A DNA stretch of 28,142 nt from Waddliaceae bacterium (lineage in GTDB: Bacteria > Chlamydiota > Chlamydiia > Chlamydiales > GCA-2709385): the NCBI GenBank assembly GCA_002709385.1, contig PAQS01000046.1, positions 1 to 28,142 of the forward strand, in the 5' to 3' direction. Position numbers and translations under genes: made by a program. The notes beneath the pieces were generated by a model that saw only the letters and a program-made list of their open reading frames with translations, was not told where the DNA came from and made no database searches. Below are positions 16,145 through 24,705 of this stretch, piece by piece. Position 1 is the stretch's first letter, and each line of letters begins with the position of its first letter.

Positions 16145-16951
16145 ATGAATATCTCGATTATACAACCGCTATCCCCAACCTCTATTGCTACAGGACAAGA
16201 AAGAACAACTGCTGCAGAAGAAAAGCCCGCTTCTGCACTTAAAAAAATCATCAATATATGTAAAAAAGGTTTTGCTAGCCCTCAAATACTCCTCAATTTC
16301 GATATAAATAAAAATAATTATGAATCTCTGGCAAAAGCGTGGGCAGTCTTAATCGATCGAGACCCAACTTATACAGCATTGAAAAAAGAAGGACGTCTCA
16401 GTGAAAAACTGAACGGAAAAAGTGCTTATAAATGCTTTTCTAAAATCAGCTCTTTCATTGTCCAAATATCCGGAAACCCAGTTTATAAAGATAAACTTAT
16501 CCAGCAAATTGTTGCTCGTCTAATCGATTTTAAATGGACACAGATCAATCCGGAAACAAAAAAAAACATTGAAAAATCAAAACTCTACAACAATGAGTAT
16601 AAAAAATATTTACTTTGGTTGAAGAAAATAGGAAGAGCGAGAGCATTATTGAAAGCAGTCAAAAGTAAAGGAGCTAGAGATTCCTATAATATTTTTCATA
16701 CTGAATTAACCATAAAATCTGGTACCAAAGGTGCTTACATCTCTACATGCTATGCCCTCAAGTATGAGTTAATAAAGCTCGCAGAAGCATACACACAACT
16801 TCAGTGGAATAAAATGTTTTCTAAGGGGCATATAATTCGTCGGATAGCCTACAAACATCTAGGTAAGTGGAAAGCTGAAGGTTTATCTCATGAAATATCT
16901 TTTGAGTTACCTATTATGATTCTTCGTGCACAGATAGCAAAAGAAGTTTAG
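16145..16951 (+). CDS. Basic protein of unknown function
   Basis: 268 residues, Lys-rich, predominantly helical by composition, with no signal peptide or membrane segment. No family is recognised. The first ~35 residues are Ser/Thr/Ala/Pro-rich (SIIQPLSPTSIATGQERTTA) and look disordered, a look common among type III secreted proteins of chlamydiae; this is only a hint. The ATG at 16145 is chosen because AAGGAG at 16133-16138 sits 6 bases before it; the ATG at 16130 overlaps that site. The gene begins only ~27 bases after the upstream terminator, so its promoter must lie within or before the hairpin or it depends on read-through. Confidence 0.7.
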   Translation: MNISIIQPLSPTSIATGQERTTAAEEKPASALKKIINICKKGFASPQILLNFDINKNNYESLAKAWAVLIDRDPTYTALKKEGRLSEKLNGKSAYKCFSKISSFIVQISGNPVYKDKLIQQIVARLIDFKWTQINPETKKNIEKSKLYNNEYKKYLLWLKKIGRARALLKAVKSKGARDSYNIFHTELTIKSGTKGAYISTCYALKYELIKLAEAYTQLQWNKMFSKGHIIRRIAYKHLGKWKAEGLSHEISFELPIMILRAQIAKEV

Positions 16952-17045
16952 ATACTCTAAATTCTCTTGACTTTAGCAGATGTTTTTAGTTATCAACTAA
17001 GGGCAACTATCCTTATATTATCCCCAAAACTATTCGGTGATTGTA

Positions 17046-17759
17046 ATGAAAAACAAAATTCGGATTTGTCCTTCTATCTTAGCTGGGGATTTCGCTCATA
17101 TTGCAGCAGATGCCAAGCGCGCAGAAGAAGCAGGTGCCGATGCGCTTCATGTAGATATTATGGATGGCCATTTTGTGCCTAACCTGACTTTTGGCCCCCA
17201 AATGGTTTCCGCATTAAAGCGTTCCACAAACCTTTTCCTTGACGTACACCTTATGATCTACAGCCCATTTGAATGGGTTGAGCGTTATATAGAAGCCGGA
17301 GCGGATAGCATTACTTTTCATTTAGAAGCTACCGAAGATGTTGAAGATACATTAAACTTTATTCGGAAGTGCAATCGCCGGGCTGGTTTGGCGCTGTGTC
17401 CAGAAACAAGCCCTGAGCTGGCAATGCCTTACTTAGATAAATGCGATTTAATTTTGATGATGACCGTTCAGCCTGGTTTTGGTGGGCAAAGCTTTATGCC
17501 TGAAGTTTTAGATCACATTCAATTTGTTCGAAAAGCTTGTGAAACTCGAAAAATTGGTGCAGGTGGAAAAGTTTTTGAAGGCCCTGGCGCTCCAACAGAT
17601 CCCTTTTTGATTCAAGTTGATGGTGGAATAAATATAGATACAGCTCGGCAAGTTATCGAAGCCGGAGCAAATGATTTAGTAGCAGGTTCTCATCTCTATA
17701 ATGCTCCTGATATGAAAGCAGCCATTGAAGAGATGCGTAATTGTATGGTGAGTAAGTAG
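17046..17759 (+). CDS. rpe: Ribulose-phosphate 3-epimerase
   Basis: 237 residues. Converts ribulose-5-phosphate to xylulose-5-phosphate in the pentose phosphate pathway. TIM-barrel landmarks: CPSILAGDF, HVDIMDGHFVPN with the catalytic Asp, DVHLMI, MTVQPGFGGQSF, VDGGIN and the C-terminal VAGSHLY. Length is slightly above the usual ~220 because of an insert of about 10-15 residues after RKACETRKIG. The ATG at 17046 follows GGTGA at 17036-17040; a GTG at 17037 is a possible alternative start. First gene of the rpe-efp-accB-accC-hpt block. Confidence 0.95.
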   Translation: MKNKIRICPSILAGDFAHIAADAKRAEEAGADALHVDIMDGHFVPNLTFGPQMVSALKRSTNLFLDVHLMIYSPFEWVERYIEAGADSITFHLEATEDVEDTLNFIRKCNRRAGLALCPETSPELAMPYLDKCDLILMMTVQPGFGGQSFMPEVLDHIQFVRKACETRKIGAGGKVFEGPGAPTDPFLIQVDGGINIDTARQVIEAGANDLVAGSHLYNAPDMKAAIEEMRNCMVSK

Positions 17760-17769
17760 GAGTAAAACT

Positions 17770-18327
17770 ATGGTAACAAGTAACCAAATTACCCCAGGGA
17801 TGATTCTTTCGATTTCGGGTAAATTATTTCGTGTTGAGTCTGCTGTAAGAGTAAGTTTAGCAAAAGCTGCAGCATTCATGAAGTGTAAACTCCGTGATCT
17901 GAGTGATGAAACAGAAATAGAAAAAAACTTTAAGATGAATCAAGAGGTCAACGACGTTACTCTTTCAGAAGAATCTCTTGAGTATCTTTATGCAGAAGGA
18001 AAAGAGCATCTTTTTCTTGATACCAGAGAATTAGACCAAGTAAGCGTAAGCTCTGACGTAATTGGCGATAAAATTCGTTACCTAAAAGAGGGTGTACAAG
18101 TCAACGCCTCTTTTTATGGAGAAACTATTCACGCCATTGAACTCCCTCCATTTTTAGAGTTGATGGTGATCGAAGTTGATGGAGAAGGAGATTCTGTAGC
18201 AGCAGCTAATGTGACTACAGTCGCAACTCTTGAAACAGGCGCTACAGTTGAAGTTCCTGGTTTTGTTGCTGTAGGGGATATCATTAAAGTTGATACACGT
18301 ACAGGCGACTATATCCAGAGGATCTAA
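17770..18327 (+). CDS. efp: Translation elongation factor P (second chlamydial type)
   Basis: 185 residues, standard length. EF-P relieves ribosome stalling at proline runs. All three domains are present, ending with the signature KVDTRTGDYIQR. The tip-loop lysine that is modified in many bacteria is retained as Lys32, but its setting is SLAKAAAF rather than the common PGKGxAF, so the Gly residues on both sides are Ala. Chlamydiae generally carry two EF-P paralogues, and this sequence resembles the more divergent one beside accB. It starts 10 bases after rpe. Confidence 0.93.
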   Translation: MVTSNQITPGMILSISGKLFRVESAVRVSLAKAAAFMKCKLRDLSDETEIEKNFKMNQEVNDVTLSEESLEYLYAEGKEHLFLDTRELDQVSVSSDVIGDKIRYLKEGVQVNASFYGETIHAIELPPFLELMVIEVDGEGDSVAAANVTTVATLETGATVEVPGFVAVGDIIKVDTRTGDYIQRI

Positions 18328-18406
18328 GTCAAGTTCATTGATTCATTATTCCTTTGCCAGGTATTGTGGTCATTAATGAGTAAAGTTTTAATTTAGGAGA
18401 TGTCCT

Positions 18407-18892
18407 TTGGAACTACGGCAGTTAGAAAGGTTAATGCGAGCGATGGAAGAAACGGGCACAAGCGAGGTTTCCATCAAAAAAGAAGATTACGAAGTAAGTT
18501 TGCGTAGAGGAACAACTGTAGTCCGAGAAGAAGGTGTTGTTCTTCCACAGGTAGCAAAACCCAAAGCCAGCCCTCTAGGAAAGAGCTCTCCTGAATTAGG
18601 GCGCAGTGCTGAACCTGCAGCAGAAGCGCCAGCTGAAGACACTAAGAATGCAACTTTTGTTACTTCGCCAATGGTAGGGACTTTTTACTGTGCGCCAGCT
18701 CCTGATGAACCTAACTTCGTTAAAGTTGGCGATAGAGTCAATGCAGACACAGTAGTGTGTATCGTTGAAGCTATGAAAGTGATGAATGAAGTAAAAGCCG
18801 GTGTTACAGGCACAATCAAAGAAGTGCTTGTAGAAAACGGACATCCGGTTGAGTTTGGTAGCAAAATGTTTCGAGTAGCATCGGCGGAGTAG
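18407..18892 (+). CDS. accB: Biotin carboxyl carrier protein of acetyl-CoA carboxylase
   Basis: 161 residues. Carries biotin between the carboxylase and carboxyltransferase of acetyl-CoA carboxylase, first step of fatty-acid synthesis. The biotin-accepting Lys124 lies in VEAMKVMNE. An Ala/Pro-rich flexible linker (~45-80) separates the short N-terminal helix (ELRQLERLMRAMEE) from the biotinyl domain. The start is TTG at 18407, supported by AGGAGA at 18395-18400 and by the family N-terminus; no in-frame ATG fits. The accC ATG begins two bases after the stop. Confidence 0.95.
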   Translation: MELRQLERLMRAMEETGTSEVSIKKEDYEVSLRRGTTVVREEGVVLPQVAKPKASPLGKSSPELGRSAEPAAEAPAEDTKNATFVTSPMVGTFYCAPAPDEPNFVKVGDRVNADTVVCIVEAMKVMNEVKAGVTGTIKEVLVENGHPVEFGSKMFRVASAE

Positions 18893-18893
18893 T

Positions 18894-20273
18894 ATGCAAA
18901 AAGTACTCATAGCAAATCGTGGTGAAATCGCAGTACGAATCATTCGAGCCTGTCATGACTTAGGAATACAAACAGTAGCAGTGTATTCACAAGCTGATGC
19001 AGAAGCTCTTCATGTCTTGCATGCAGATGAAGCAATTTGTATCGGAGAGGCTCCCTCGGCTAAATCGTATTTACAAATTCCGCGTATTCTCGCAGCAGCA
19101 GAAATCACAGGTGCCGATGCCATTCATCCCGGTTATGGGTTTTTAAGTGAAAACGCTAACTTCGCTTCTATCTGTGAAAGTTGCAACCTTACTTTTATTG
19201 GGCCTTCTAGCCAAGCTATTGCACGTTTGGGGGATAAAGCCCAAGCAAAAGCTACGGCAAGAAAAGCAAAATGTCCTGTGATTCCTGGCAGTAACGGGAT
19301 AATCAATGATGTAGAGCAAGGCTTGGCTGAAGCAGATAAATTAGGTTATCCAATTTTTATCAAAGCATCGGCAGGTGGGGGAGGAAAAGGAATTCGTGTA
19401 GCCTACGATCGCCGAGAATTCCGTAAGCTATTTATTGCAGCAAGAGCAGAAGCTGAAATTAGCTTTGGTAACCCTGAAGTTTACATCGAAAAAATGATCG
19501 TCAAACCCCGTCACGTGGAAATCCAAATCCTGGGTGACATGCACGGGAATTGTGTTCATTTGGGTGAACGAGACTGTACTATCCAAAGACGCAGGCAAAA
19601 GCTAATTGAAGAGACGCCAAGTCCCGTAGTTAGCGAAAAAATGCGAAAAGAAATGGGTGCTGCAGCCGTGCGCATCGCCCATGAAGCCGGCTACTACTCA
19701 GCAGGAACGGTCGAGTTTTTGGTTGATAAAGACCAAAATTTTTACTTCATGGAAATGAATACACGTATTCAAGTTGAGCATACCGTAACTGAAGAATTGA
19801 CAGGGGTTGACCTGATTCGTGCTCAGTTAGAAATTGCCATGGAAAAAAAACTTGAACTGAAACAGAAAGATATCACTTTCAATGGGCATGTCTTTGAGTT
19901 TCGAATCAACGCCGAAAACCCTGCACAAAACTTTATGCCTTCGCCTGGAATGCTTGAGTATTATCTTCCACCTGGAGGGGGAGGAGTGCGTATTGATAGT
20001 GCTCTTTACTCAGGTTACCGAATCCCTCCTCATTACGATGCCATGATTGCAAAATTGATTGTCAAAGGCCGTAACAGAGAAGAAGCCATTGCGATGAGTA
20101 AAAGAGCCTTGCGTGAGTTCCATATTGGAGGAGTGCACACAACAATACCATTTCATCAGTATATGCTAGATGATCCGATTTTTGTTGAAGGTACTACCTA
20201 CGATCTTGCTTATACCGACCAATTAGTCGAAAATGGTTGTACTTTTGTGAAAAAAACTGAGAATGAAAAGTGA
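18894..20273 (+). CDS. accC: Biotin carboxylase subunit of acetyl-CoA carboxylase
   Basis: 459 residues, normal length. ATP-dependent carboxylation of biotin on AccB. N-terminal VLIANRGEIAVRIIRA, HPGYGFLSEN, the ATP-grasp glycine loop ASAGGGGKGIR (158-168), EKMIVKPRHVEIQ, and EMNTRIQVEHTVTE, where most family members have HPVTE. The catalytic Arg of EMNTR is kept. It is directly coupled to accB and overlaps hpt by 4 bases. Confidence 0.97.
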   Translation: MQKVLIANRGEIAVRIIRACHDLGIQTVAVYSQADAEALHVLHADEAICIGEAPSAKSYLQIPRILAAAEITGADAIHPGYGFLSENANFASICESCNLTFIGPSSQAIARLGDKAQAKATARKAKCPVIPGSNGIINDVEQGLAEADKLGYPIFIKASAGGGGKGIRVAYDRREFRKLFIAARAEAEISFGNPEVYIEKMIVKPRHVEIQILGDMHGNCVHLGERDCTIQRRRQKLIEETPSPVVSEKMRKEMGAAAVRIAHEAGYYSAGTVEFLVDKDQNFYFMEMNTRIQVEHTVTEELTGVDLIRAQLEIAMEKKLELKQKDITFNGHVFEFRINAENPAQNFMPSPGMLEYYLPPGGGGVRIDSALYSGYRIPPHYDAMIAKLIVKGRNREEAIAMSKRALREFHIGGVHTTIPFHQYMLDDPIFVEGTTYDLAYTDQLVENGCTFVKKTENEK

Positions 20274-20827
20274 GCGAAAGTCAAGTTTTGAATCACGATA
20301 TCGAATTTGAACAACTGATTAGCGATGAAGAAATTCAAGGGCGTGTAGCTGCTATCGCAGCCGCGATTGATGAGCGTTACGGCGGACAAGAGTTGATCGT
20401 TGTGATGATTATGAAAGGTGCCATCTGCTTTGTTGCTGATCTCATTCGCGCAATCAATACAGATTTCTCCTTGGAGTATCTCCGTTGCAGTAGCTATGGG
20501 AAATCTGGGACTCAACGTGGAGAACTAAAAATCTCTGGTTTAGAAGATTTAGAGATCGAAGGAAAGCATGTTCTTCTTGTAGACGATATTTGTGACTCAG
20601 GACACACACTAAAAGCTGTATCTGAAGCTATAGAGAAAAAGAATTCTGCAAGCATTGCATCTGTTGTGTTGCTCTCTCGCAAGGTAAAACGTCCAGTTAA
20701 CTACGAACCAGATTTCACACTTTTTTCTATTGAGCAAGATGACTTTGTAGTCGGTTATGGTCTCGACTACAAAGAAAAATACCGTGGATTGCCAGGGGTT
20801 TATACTGTTAAAGGTAACTGGTCCTAA
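20270..20827 (+). CDS. hpt: Hypoxanthine phosphoribosyltransferase
   Basis: 185 residues. Salvages hypoxanthine/guanine to IMP/GMP using PRPP. MKGAICFVADLIRA (48-61), the PRPP-binding loop VLLVDDICDSGHTL (101-114) and FVVGYGLDYKEKYRGLPGVY near the end are the HPRT hallmarks. The start is GTG at 20270, overlapping the accC stop as GTGA, so translation is coupled. Purine salvage fits a host-dependent lifestyle. Being fused to the fatty-acid operon is an uncommon arrangement. Confidence 0.94.
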   Translation: MSESQVLNHDIEFEQLISDEEIQGRVAAIAAAIDERYGGQELIVVMIMKGAICFVADLIRAINTDFSLEYLRCSSYGKSGTQRGELKISGLEDLEIEGKHVLLVDDICDSGHTLKAVSEAIEKKNSASIASVVLLSRKVKRPVNYEPDFTLFSIEQDDFVVGYGLDYKEKYRGLPGVYTVKGNWS

Positions 20828-20847
20828 AATGTATCGAGAGTATAAGA

Positions 20848-21076
20848 CTTTCTTCGCGTCGTAGCTTCTTTTTTTCGCTGCGTTTAAATGATATGCTGTC
20901 TACGGAGACTCTTTCACCGAGATACTAAATTTGAACTTCTTTGAGGTGGGAGAAGTACAATAGGGCGATTGGATACCGCATGAGGGTTAATAGAGGTCAT
21001 AAGCAAAATAAGGGTAAAATCATAGAAAGAAATCATTAAACGCGATGAAACAAAAAAGCTGCGACGCAACGAAAAG
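20848..21076. repeat. 229-bp MITE-like element with ~45-bp imperfect inverted arms
   Basis: The left arm (20848-20892) and the reverse complement of the right arm (21032-21076) align with few gaps: shared words include GCGTCG, AGCTT plus a T run, and GCGTTTAA(A)TGAT. The 139-base interior has no gene. The ORF on the minus strand across it (20914-21126) shows no family. It could be a miniature inverted-repeat transposable element or a large transcribed stem at the end of the rpe-hpt operon. Alignment was done by eye. Confidence 0.5.
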
Positions 21077-21284
21077 TTTATCCCCCCCCAATGGCTACCC
21101 AATGGTACCAACTTATTGTAACTCACTTATAGCACGATACTTAAAAAATTAGCATGAAAAGAAAAGATCATCACCTTTTCTGTTTTCATCTTGGACTGTA
21201 TATTATCATAAACTCTCACCCACATCTGACAACGCTAGGTAGAGGATTAGTCCATCATCGGGAGTACAGGTGATTAACGTGAAA
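21077..21284. other. Intergenic sequence without a gene
   Basis: Sequence between the inverted-repeat element and the terminator of the LOG-family gene. It contains a run of eight C (21084-21091) and the near-tandem CAATGGCTACCCAATGGTACC (21092-21112), but no gene, tRNA or clear promoter is visible. Confidence 0.4.
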
Positions 21285-21305
21285 TGAGGGCTATACTAGC
21301 CCTCA
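21285..21305 (-). terminator. Hairpin terminator of the LOG-family gene
   Basis: TGAGGGCTA/TAGCCCTCA, a perfect 9-bp stem with a 3-base loop, 6 bases beyond the stop codon on the minus strand. Only ATTT follows, so the T-tract is poor and the hairpin may act by another route. Confidence 0.55.
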
Positions 21306-21311
21306 CGGGAA

Positions 21312-22025
21312 CTAGAAGTTCTCAAAAGAGCGTTCTATTTTAAAGTGCTCTTCAATTCCATTTGCCACTTCTAATGGGTCGTCGGTAATTGTGATTAAGT
21401 CCATGTCTTTAGGGCTTATACAACCTTCGCTTAACATTGTATCCTGTATCCAATCAATCAAACCTGACCAGTATTTCTTACCCATTAAATAAATAGGAAA
21501 GGGGTGGATTTTTTCTGTTTGAATCAAAGTAAGAGCTTCGAATAGCTCATCCAAAGTACCAAAGCCACCAGGGCAAACAACAAAAGCCTGTGCATAGCGA
21601 ATAAACATCACCTTACGCACGAAAAAATAACGGAAATTTAAATTCAAACGAGGGTCAACATAAGCATTAGATGAAACCTCAAACGGCAAATCAATATTTA
21701 AGCCACAAGAAGGTCCTTCACCAAGCTGAGCACCCTTATTTCCAGCTTCCATGATACCAGGGCCACCACCAGTGATAATAGCAAACCCCTTTTCAGCAAT
21801 ACTCTTTGCTGTTTGTACAGACATCTGGTAATACGGATTATCAGGTTTTAAACGTGCAGAGCCAAACATAGAAACACACGGTCCCAGTGCCGTAAGGTTT
21901 TCAAACCCATCAACAAACTCTGAAACAATACGGAATACACGCCAAGAATCCATTTTAAGAGCTTCTCGTCGTTGTTCACGTATATCTGGGTGATCATTTT
22001 TTTCGTCTTTAGGAAAATATGCCAT
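21312..22025 (-). CDS. LOG-family Rossmann protein (TIGR00730 type)
   Basis: 237 residues. Has the family signatures GGGPGIMEAGNKGA (86-99) and PGGFGTLDE (152-160), which bind the phosphoribosyl group of nucleotide 5'-monophosphates. Characterised relatives release adenine or cytokinin bases from their 5'-monophosphates, and some are mis-annotated as lysine decarboxylases. The N-terminal ~40 residues (FPKDEKNDHPDIREQRREAL) match the longer bacterial form. The gene stands alone on the minus strand, divergent from ubiA. A 20-base partial palindrome (22047-22066, AGCACT/AGTGCT) lies in its leader. Confidence 0.85.
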   Translation of the reverse strand: MAYFPKDEKNDHPDIREQRREALKMDSWRVFRIVSEFVDGFENLTALGPCVSMFGSARLKPDNPYYQMSVQTAKSIAEKGFAIITGGGPGIMEAGNKGAQLGEGPSCGLNIDLPFEVSSNAYVDPRLNLNFRYFFVRKVMFIRYAQAFVVCPGGFGTLDELFEALTLIQTEKIHPFPIYLMGKKYWSGLIDWIQDTMLSEGCISPKDMDLITITDDPLEVANGIEEHFKIERSFENF

Positions 22026-22206
22026 GTTTTTCTCTCTAAAAAATCCAGCACTTTAAAATCAGTGCTTTCTATATTCGCATTATCTTGAGTCGCTTAAAAT
22101 AAACAAGAAAAATTTGAAATAAGAAGAAAATTTCTCACTGACTGAAAGAGTAGACTATGCTTTAATTACCTCTAGTTTTGAGAAGATGGATAAGGGATCA
22201 AAATAA

Positions 22207-23088
22207 ATGAATTGGACGACCTTCAAAAAAATGATCATGATTGAGCAGACATTATTTGGGCTTCCCTGGGCTTTTGTAGGAGCTATTCTGCCCTTTTATG
22301 ATGTAGAATTTTCTTCCCATTTTCAGTGGAGTAACTGGTCCTTATGGGTCCTTATTTTACTCTCTTTTATCACAGCCAGAATTGCTGGTATGGCATTTAA
22401 TCGAATTACCGATCGTCATATAGATAAAGCCAACCCAAGAACCAAAGATCGCGTTTTACCGTCAGGAGAAGCGAGCCTGCTTCAAGTCTCTTTAATTGGT
22501 TGGGGAAGCCTCATCGCATTCATTTATTTTTGCTCACAAATTAACCCCGTATGCGCTGCTTTTGCCCCTCTTATGGCATTCCTATTGTGGGCGTATGCCT
22601 ATACAAAACGATTTACAGCACTCTGTCACTTTGTTATGGGACTCATTAGTGCCTGCGCTCCTTTTTTTTCTTGGGTAGCCATCACAGGTGAATTTGCCTT
22701 ACCACCTTTATTTCTTGGCTTATCAGTACTCTGCTCCATTGCAGCAAATGATGTGATTTATTCTTTACAAGATATGGAATATGACCGCGTAAGAGGACTT
22801 CATAGTATTCCAGTAGCGATTGGCGGTCGCTCTAGTGTACTTTTAGCACGATGTTTACATGGAGCAAGCTTTTCCATGCTTGCAATGGCAGGTTTTTTTC
22901 TGCCGTTTAACCCAATATTTTTCTCTGGAGTGGTTTTTGTAGGGGGAGTTCTTGTATACTGTCATCGCTTTGTTAGTTTATCTGAAGCAAAAATGTTAGA
23001 TAAAAGTTTTATGATGTCTAATAGCTTAAGCGCTGTTGTGCTCATGTTGTTCTCTATAGGAGGATTGTTTTGCCAAGAATTGTTTTAG
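22207..23088 (+). CDS. ubiA: UbiA-family prenyltransferase (menaquinone/futalosine route likely)
   Basis: 293 residues, about eight to nine membrane helices. The two Asp-rich prenyl-diphosphate sites are intact: NRITDRHID (65-73, NxxxDxxxD) and DVIYSLQDMEYD (182-193). It attaches a polyprenyl chain to an aromatic ring in the inner membrane. Chlamydiae make menaquinone by the futalosine pathway, and the UbiA/UbiX pair is assigned to its late steps there (MqnP/MqnL-like), so ubiquinone synthesis is unlikely. The symbol denotes family only. Its 3' end overlaps ubiX by 19 bases. Confidence 0.9.
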   Translation: MNWTTFKKMIMIEQTLFGLPWAFVGAILPFYDVEFSSHFQWSNWSLWVLILLSFITARIAGMAFNRITDRHIDKANPRTKDRVLPSGEASLLQVSLIGWGSLIAFIYFCSQINPVCAAFAPLMAFLLWAYAYTKRFTALCHFVMGLISACAPFFSWVAITGEFALPPLFLGLSVLCSIAANDVIYSLQDMEYDRVRGLHSIPVAIGGRSSVLLARCLHGASFSMLAMAGFFLPFNPIFFSGVVFVGGVLVYCHRFVSLSEAKMLDKSFMMSNSLSAVVLMLFSIGGLFCQELF

Positions 23089-23705
23089 GAGTTTCTGGAG
23101 CCTCTGGTATTAGTTTAGCTCAGCATGCTCTCTTAGCTTTAGTTGAAGCAGGGTATACAGTTGATTTGATCATGACTCGCGCCTCTTTACAAACAGCGCA
23201 AATAGAATTAGGAGATGATTATTCATCTCCTGCGAAATTCGTTGCAGCCCTGCCAGTACAATACCAAGATCAGGTAGTCGTTTATCGTTTACAGGATTTT
23301 TCTGGTCTAGTTGCGAGCGGAACAAAGCCAACAGAAGGAATGATGATTTTACCTTGTAGTATGGCAACAGTTGCAGCCATTTCTCAAGGTTTATCAGATA
23401 ATCTATTACGCAGGGCTGCTGACGTTACCCTGAAAGAGCGACGCCCACTCGTTCTTGTGCCCAGAGAAGCGCCTTTTTCTACCATACACTTAGAAAATAT
23501 GCTGCGTTTGAGCAAAGCAGGAGCTACAATTTTACCCCCAGTTCCAGCTTGGTATACAAAACCACAAACTATCGAAGAAATCGAAAAATTTATTGTTGGT
23601 AGAGTTTTGGATTGTTTTAGAATTCCTCATGAGCTTTATCCTCGCTGGGAGGGGACTCCAAAGGTCGAGAAAAAAGAGCTTGAGCAGAGTGTTTCAATCC
23701 ACTAG
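23070..23705 (+). CDS. ubiX: UbiX-family flavin prenyltransferase
   Basis: 211 residues. Makes prenylated FMN, the cofactor of the UbiD-type decarboxylase. GVSGASGISLA (7-17), ILPCSMATVAAISQG, DNLLRRAADVTLKERRPLVL, PREAPFSTIHLENM and PPVPAWYTKPQTIEEI are all family-typical. The start is TTG at 23070, backed by a perfect AGGAGG (23058-23063) six bases upstream. The last ~29 codons are overlapped on the opposite strand by queG, and the C-terminal tail after ELYPRWEG is longer than in typical UbiX. Confidence 0.94.
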   Translation: MPRIVLGVSGASGISLAQHALLALVEAGYTVDLIMTRASLQTAQIELGDDYSSPAKFVAALPVQYQDQVVVYRLQDFSGLVASGTKPTEGMMILPCSMATVAAISQGLSDNLLRRAADVTLKERRPLVLVPREAPFSTIHLENMLRLSKAGATILPPVPAWYTKPQTIEEIEKFIVGRVLDCFRIPHELYPRWEGTPKVEKKELEQSVSIH

Positions 23706-24585
23706 CGCCTCGTCGATTTAAAGGAGTTCCATATAAACGCTCTGGTTCCTTTATAAATTGATCGATATCACTCTCTGTCAAATAAGCCCCCACGCCATTT
23801 TCTGTAAAGTCAGGGTGGCTCGCAAGAGGAGGGCGTACATTATGAGGGCAAACATCCTGGCAAATATCACAACCGAAGATATAGCCAGGGTTTTTTTCTG
23901 ACGCTTCCTTTGCAACAGGGCCTTTAGACTCGATAAGATGATAAGATAAACATTTGCTAGCATTGACTGTGTAAGGGGCGACGATTGCTTTTGTAGGGCA
24001 AGCATCCAAGCAGCGTGTGCACGTACCGCATTTAGGTTTACGTAAATCAGGACCAAGATAGATAGGTAATTCCAAAGTAGTGAAAATTCCTGATAAAAGA
24101 GTAAACGTACCAAACTTACGATGAATGAGAAGGCTGTTTTTACCCATCCAACCCAAACCAGCCTGAACAGCTAAAGCTTTTTCTAGAACAGGTTTCGAAT
24201 CACTAAATCCGCGAGCGATACCTTCTTGTCCACTTCGTTCTTCAAGCCAACGAATATAACGCTTTAATCTCTTCCGATGAACATTATGGTAGTCTCGATG
24301 GCGAGCATAAGAAGCTACTACTCCTTTGTTTTTGAAAAAAGGGACATGCTCTTGTTTGTAGTGACTCAAGAAAATGATTGCAGTTTTAGCTCCAGGTAAA
24401 ATTTCTTGAGGATAACAGCGCATTTCTTTTTCCATATAATGCAATTCGCCATGAAATGCGTGTTTGATCCAAGATAGGTAGAAAGAAATATCGCTTGCGG
24501 GAATTTCAGCCTTACAAGAACCCATGTCATCCCAACCAAATTCGAATGCTTTTTCTTTAAGTTCATCTAAAGTAATTGGTTTCAT
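23617..24585 (-). CDS. queG: Epoxyqueuosine reductase QueG
   Basis: 322 residues. Cobalamin-dependent reduction of epoxyqueuosine to queuosine at tRNA position 34. Two 4Fe-4S sites: Cys186, 189, 192, 196 (CGTCTRCLDACP) and Cys239, 242, 246 (CDICQDVCP), with Cys212 between. Asp129 in FSDSKPVLEKALA (127-139) corresponds to the conserved catalytic Asp region, and GLGWMGKNSLLI is typical. The tail after TPLNRRGASGLK is short, and its final part is encoded opposite ubiX. No other queuosine gene is in the window. A candidate promoter with TATAAT lies 28 bases upstream. Confidence 0.94.
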   Translation of the reverse strand: MKPITLDELKEKAFEFGWDDMGSCKAEIPASDISFYLSWIKHAFHGELHYMEKEMRCYPQEILPGAKTAIIFLSHYKQEHVPFFKNKGVVASYARHRDYHNVHRKRLKRYIRWLEERSGQEGIARGFSDSKPVLEKALAVQAGLGWMGKNSLLIHRKFGTFTLLSGIFTTLELPIYLGPDLRKPKCGTCTRCLDACPTKAIVAPYTVNASKCLSYHLIESKGPVAKEASEKNPGYIFGCDICQDVCPHNVRPPLASHPDFTENGVGAYLTESDIDQFIKEPERLYGTPLNRRGASGLKHSAQALFSRPLESPPSEDKAHEEF

Positions 24586-24612
24586 CTGCAGAAAGATTTT
24601 AAGGAACTTGTG

Positions 24613-24618
24613 ATTATA
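24613..24618 (-). promoter_or_regulatory. Candidate -10 element of queG
   Basis: A perfect TATAAT on the minus strand, 28 bases before the queG ATG. TTACAA lies 15 bases upstream as a weak -35. Confidence 0.4.
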
Positions 24619-24705
24619 TAAAGTTGAGAGAGATTGTAAGGTAAATTCTAATTAGCTTCTATGAAGAAGAGATAATAAAGCTATATTCACGTTGAAGTTT
24701 TGTTT

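Noticed and set aside
16967-16995. TTGACT upstream of rpe as a promoter -35
   Set aside because: TTGACT (16967-16972) has no acceptable -10 at 16-18 bases; TATATT (17014-17019) is too far away.
20914-21126. 70-residue minus-strand ORF after hpt
   Set aside because: It spans the inverted-repeat element and one of its arms and has no recognisable motif; better explained by the repeat.
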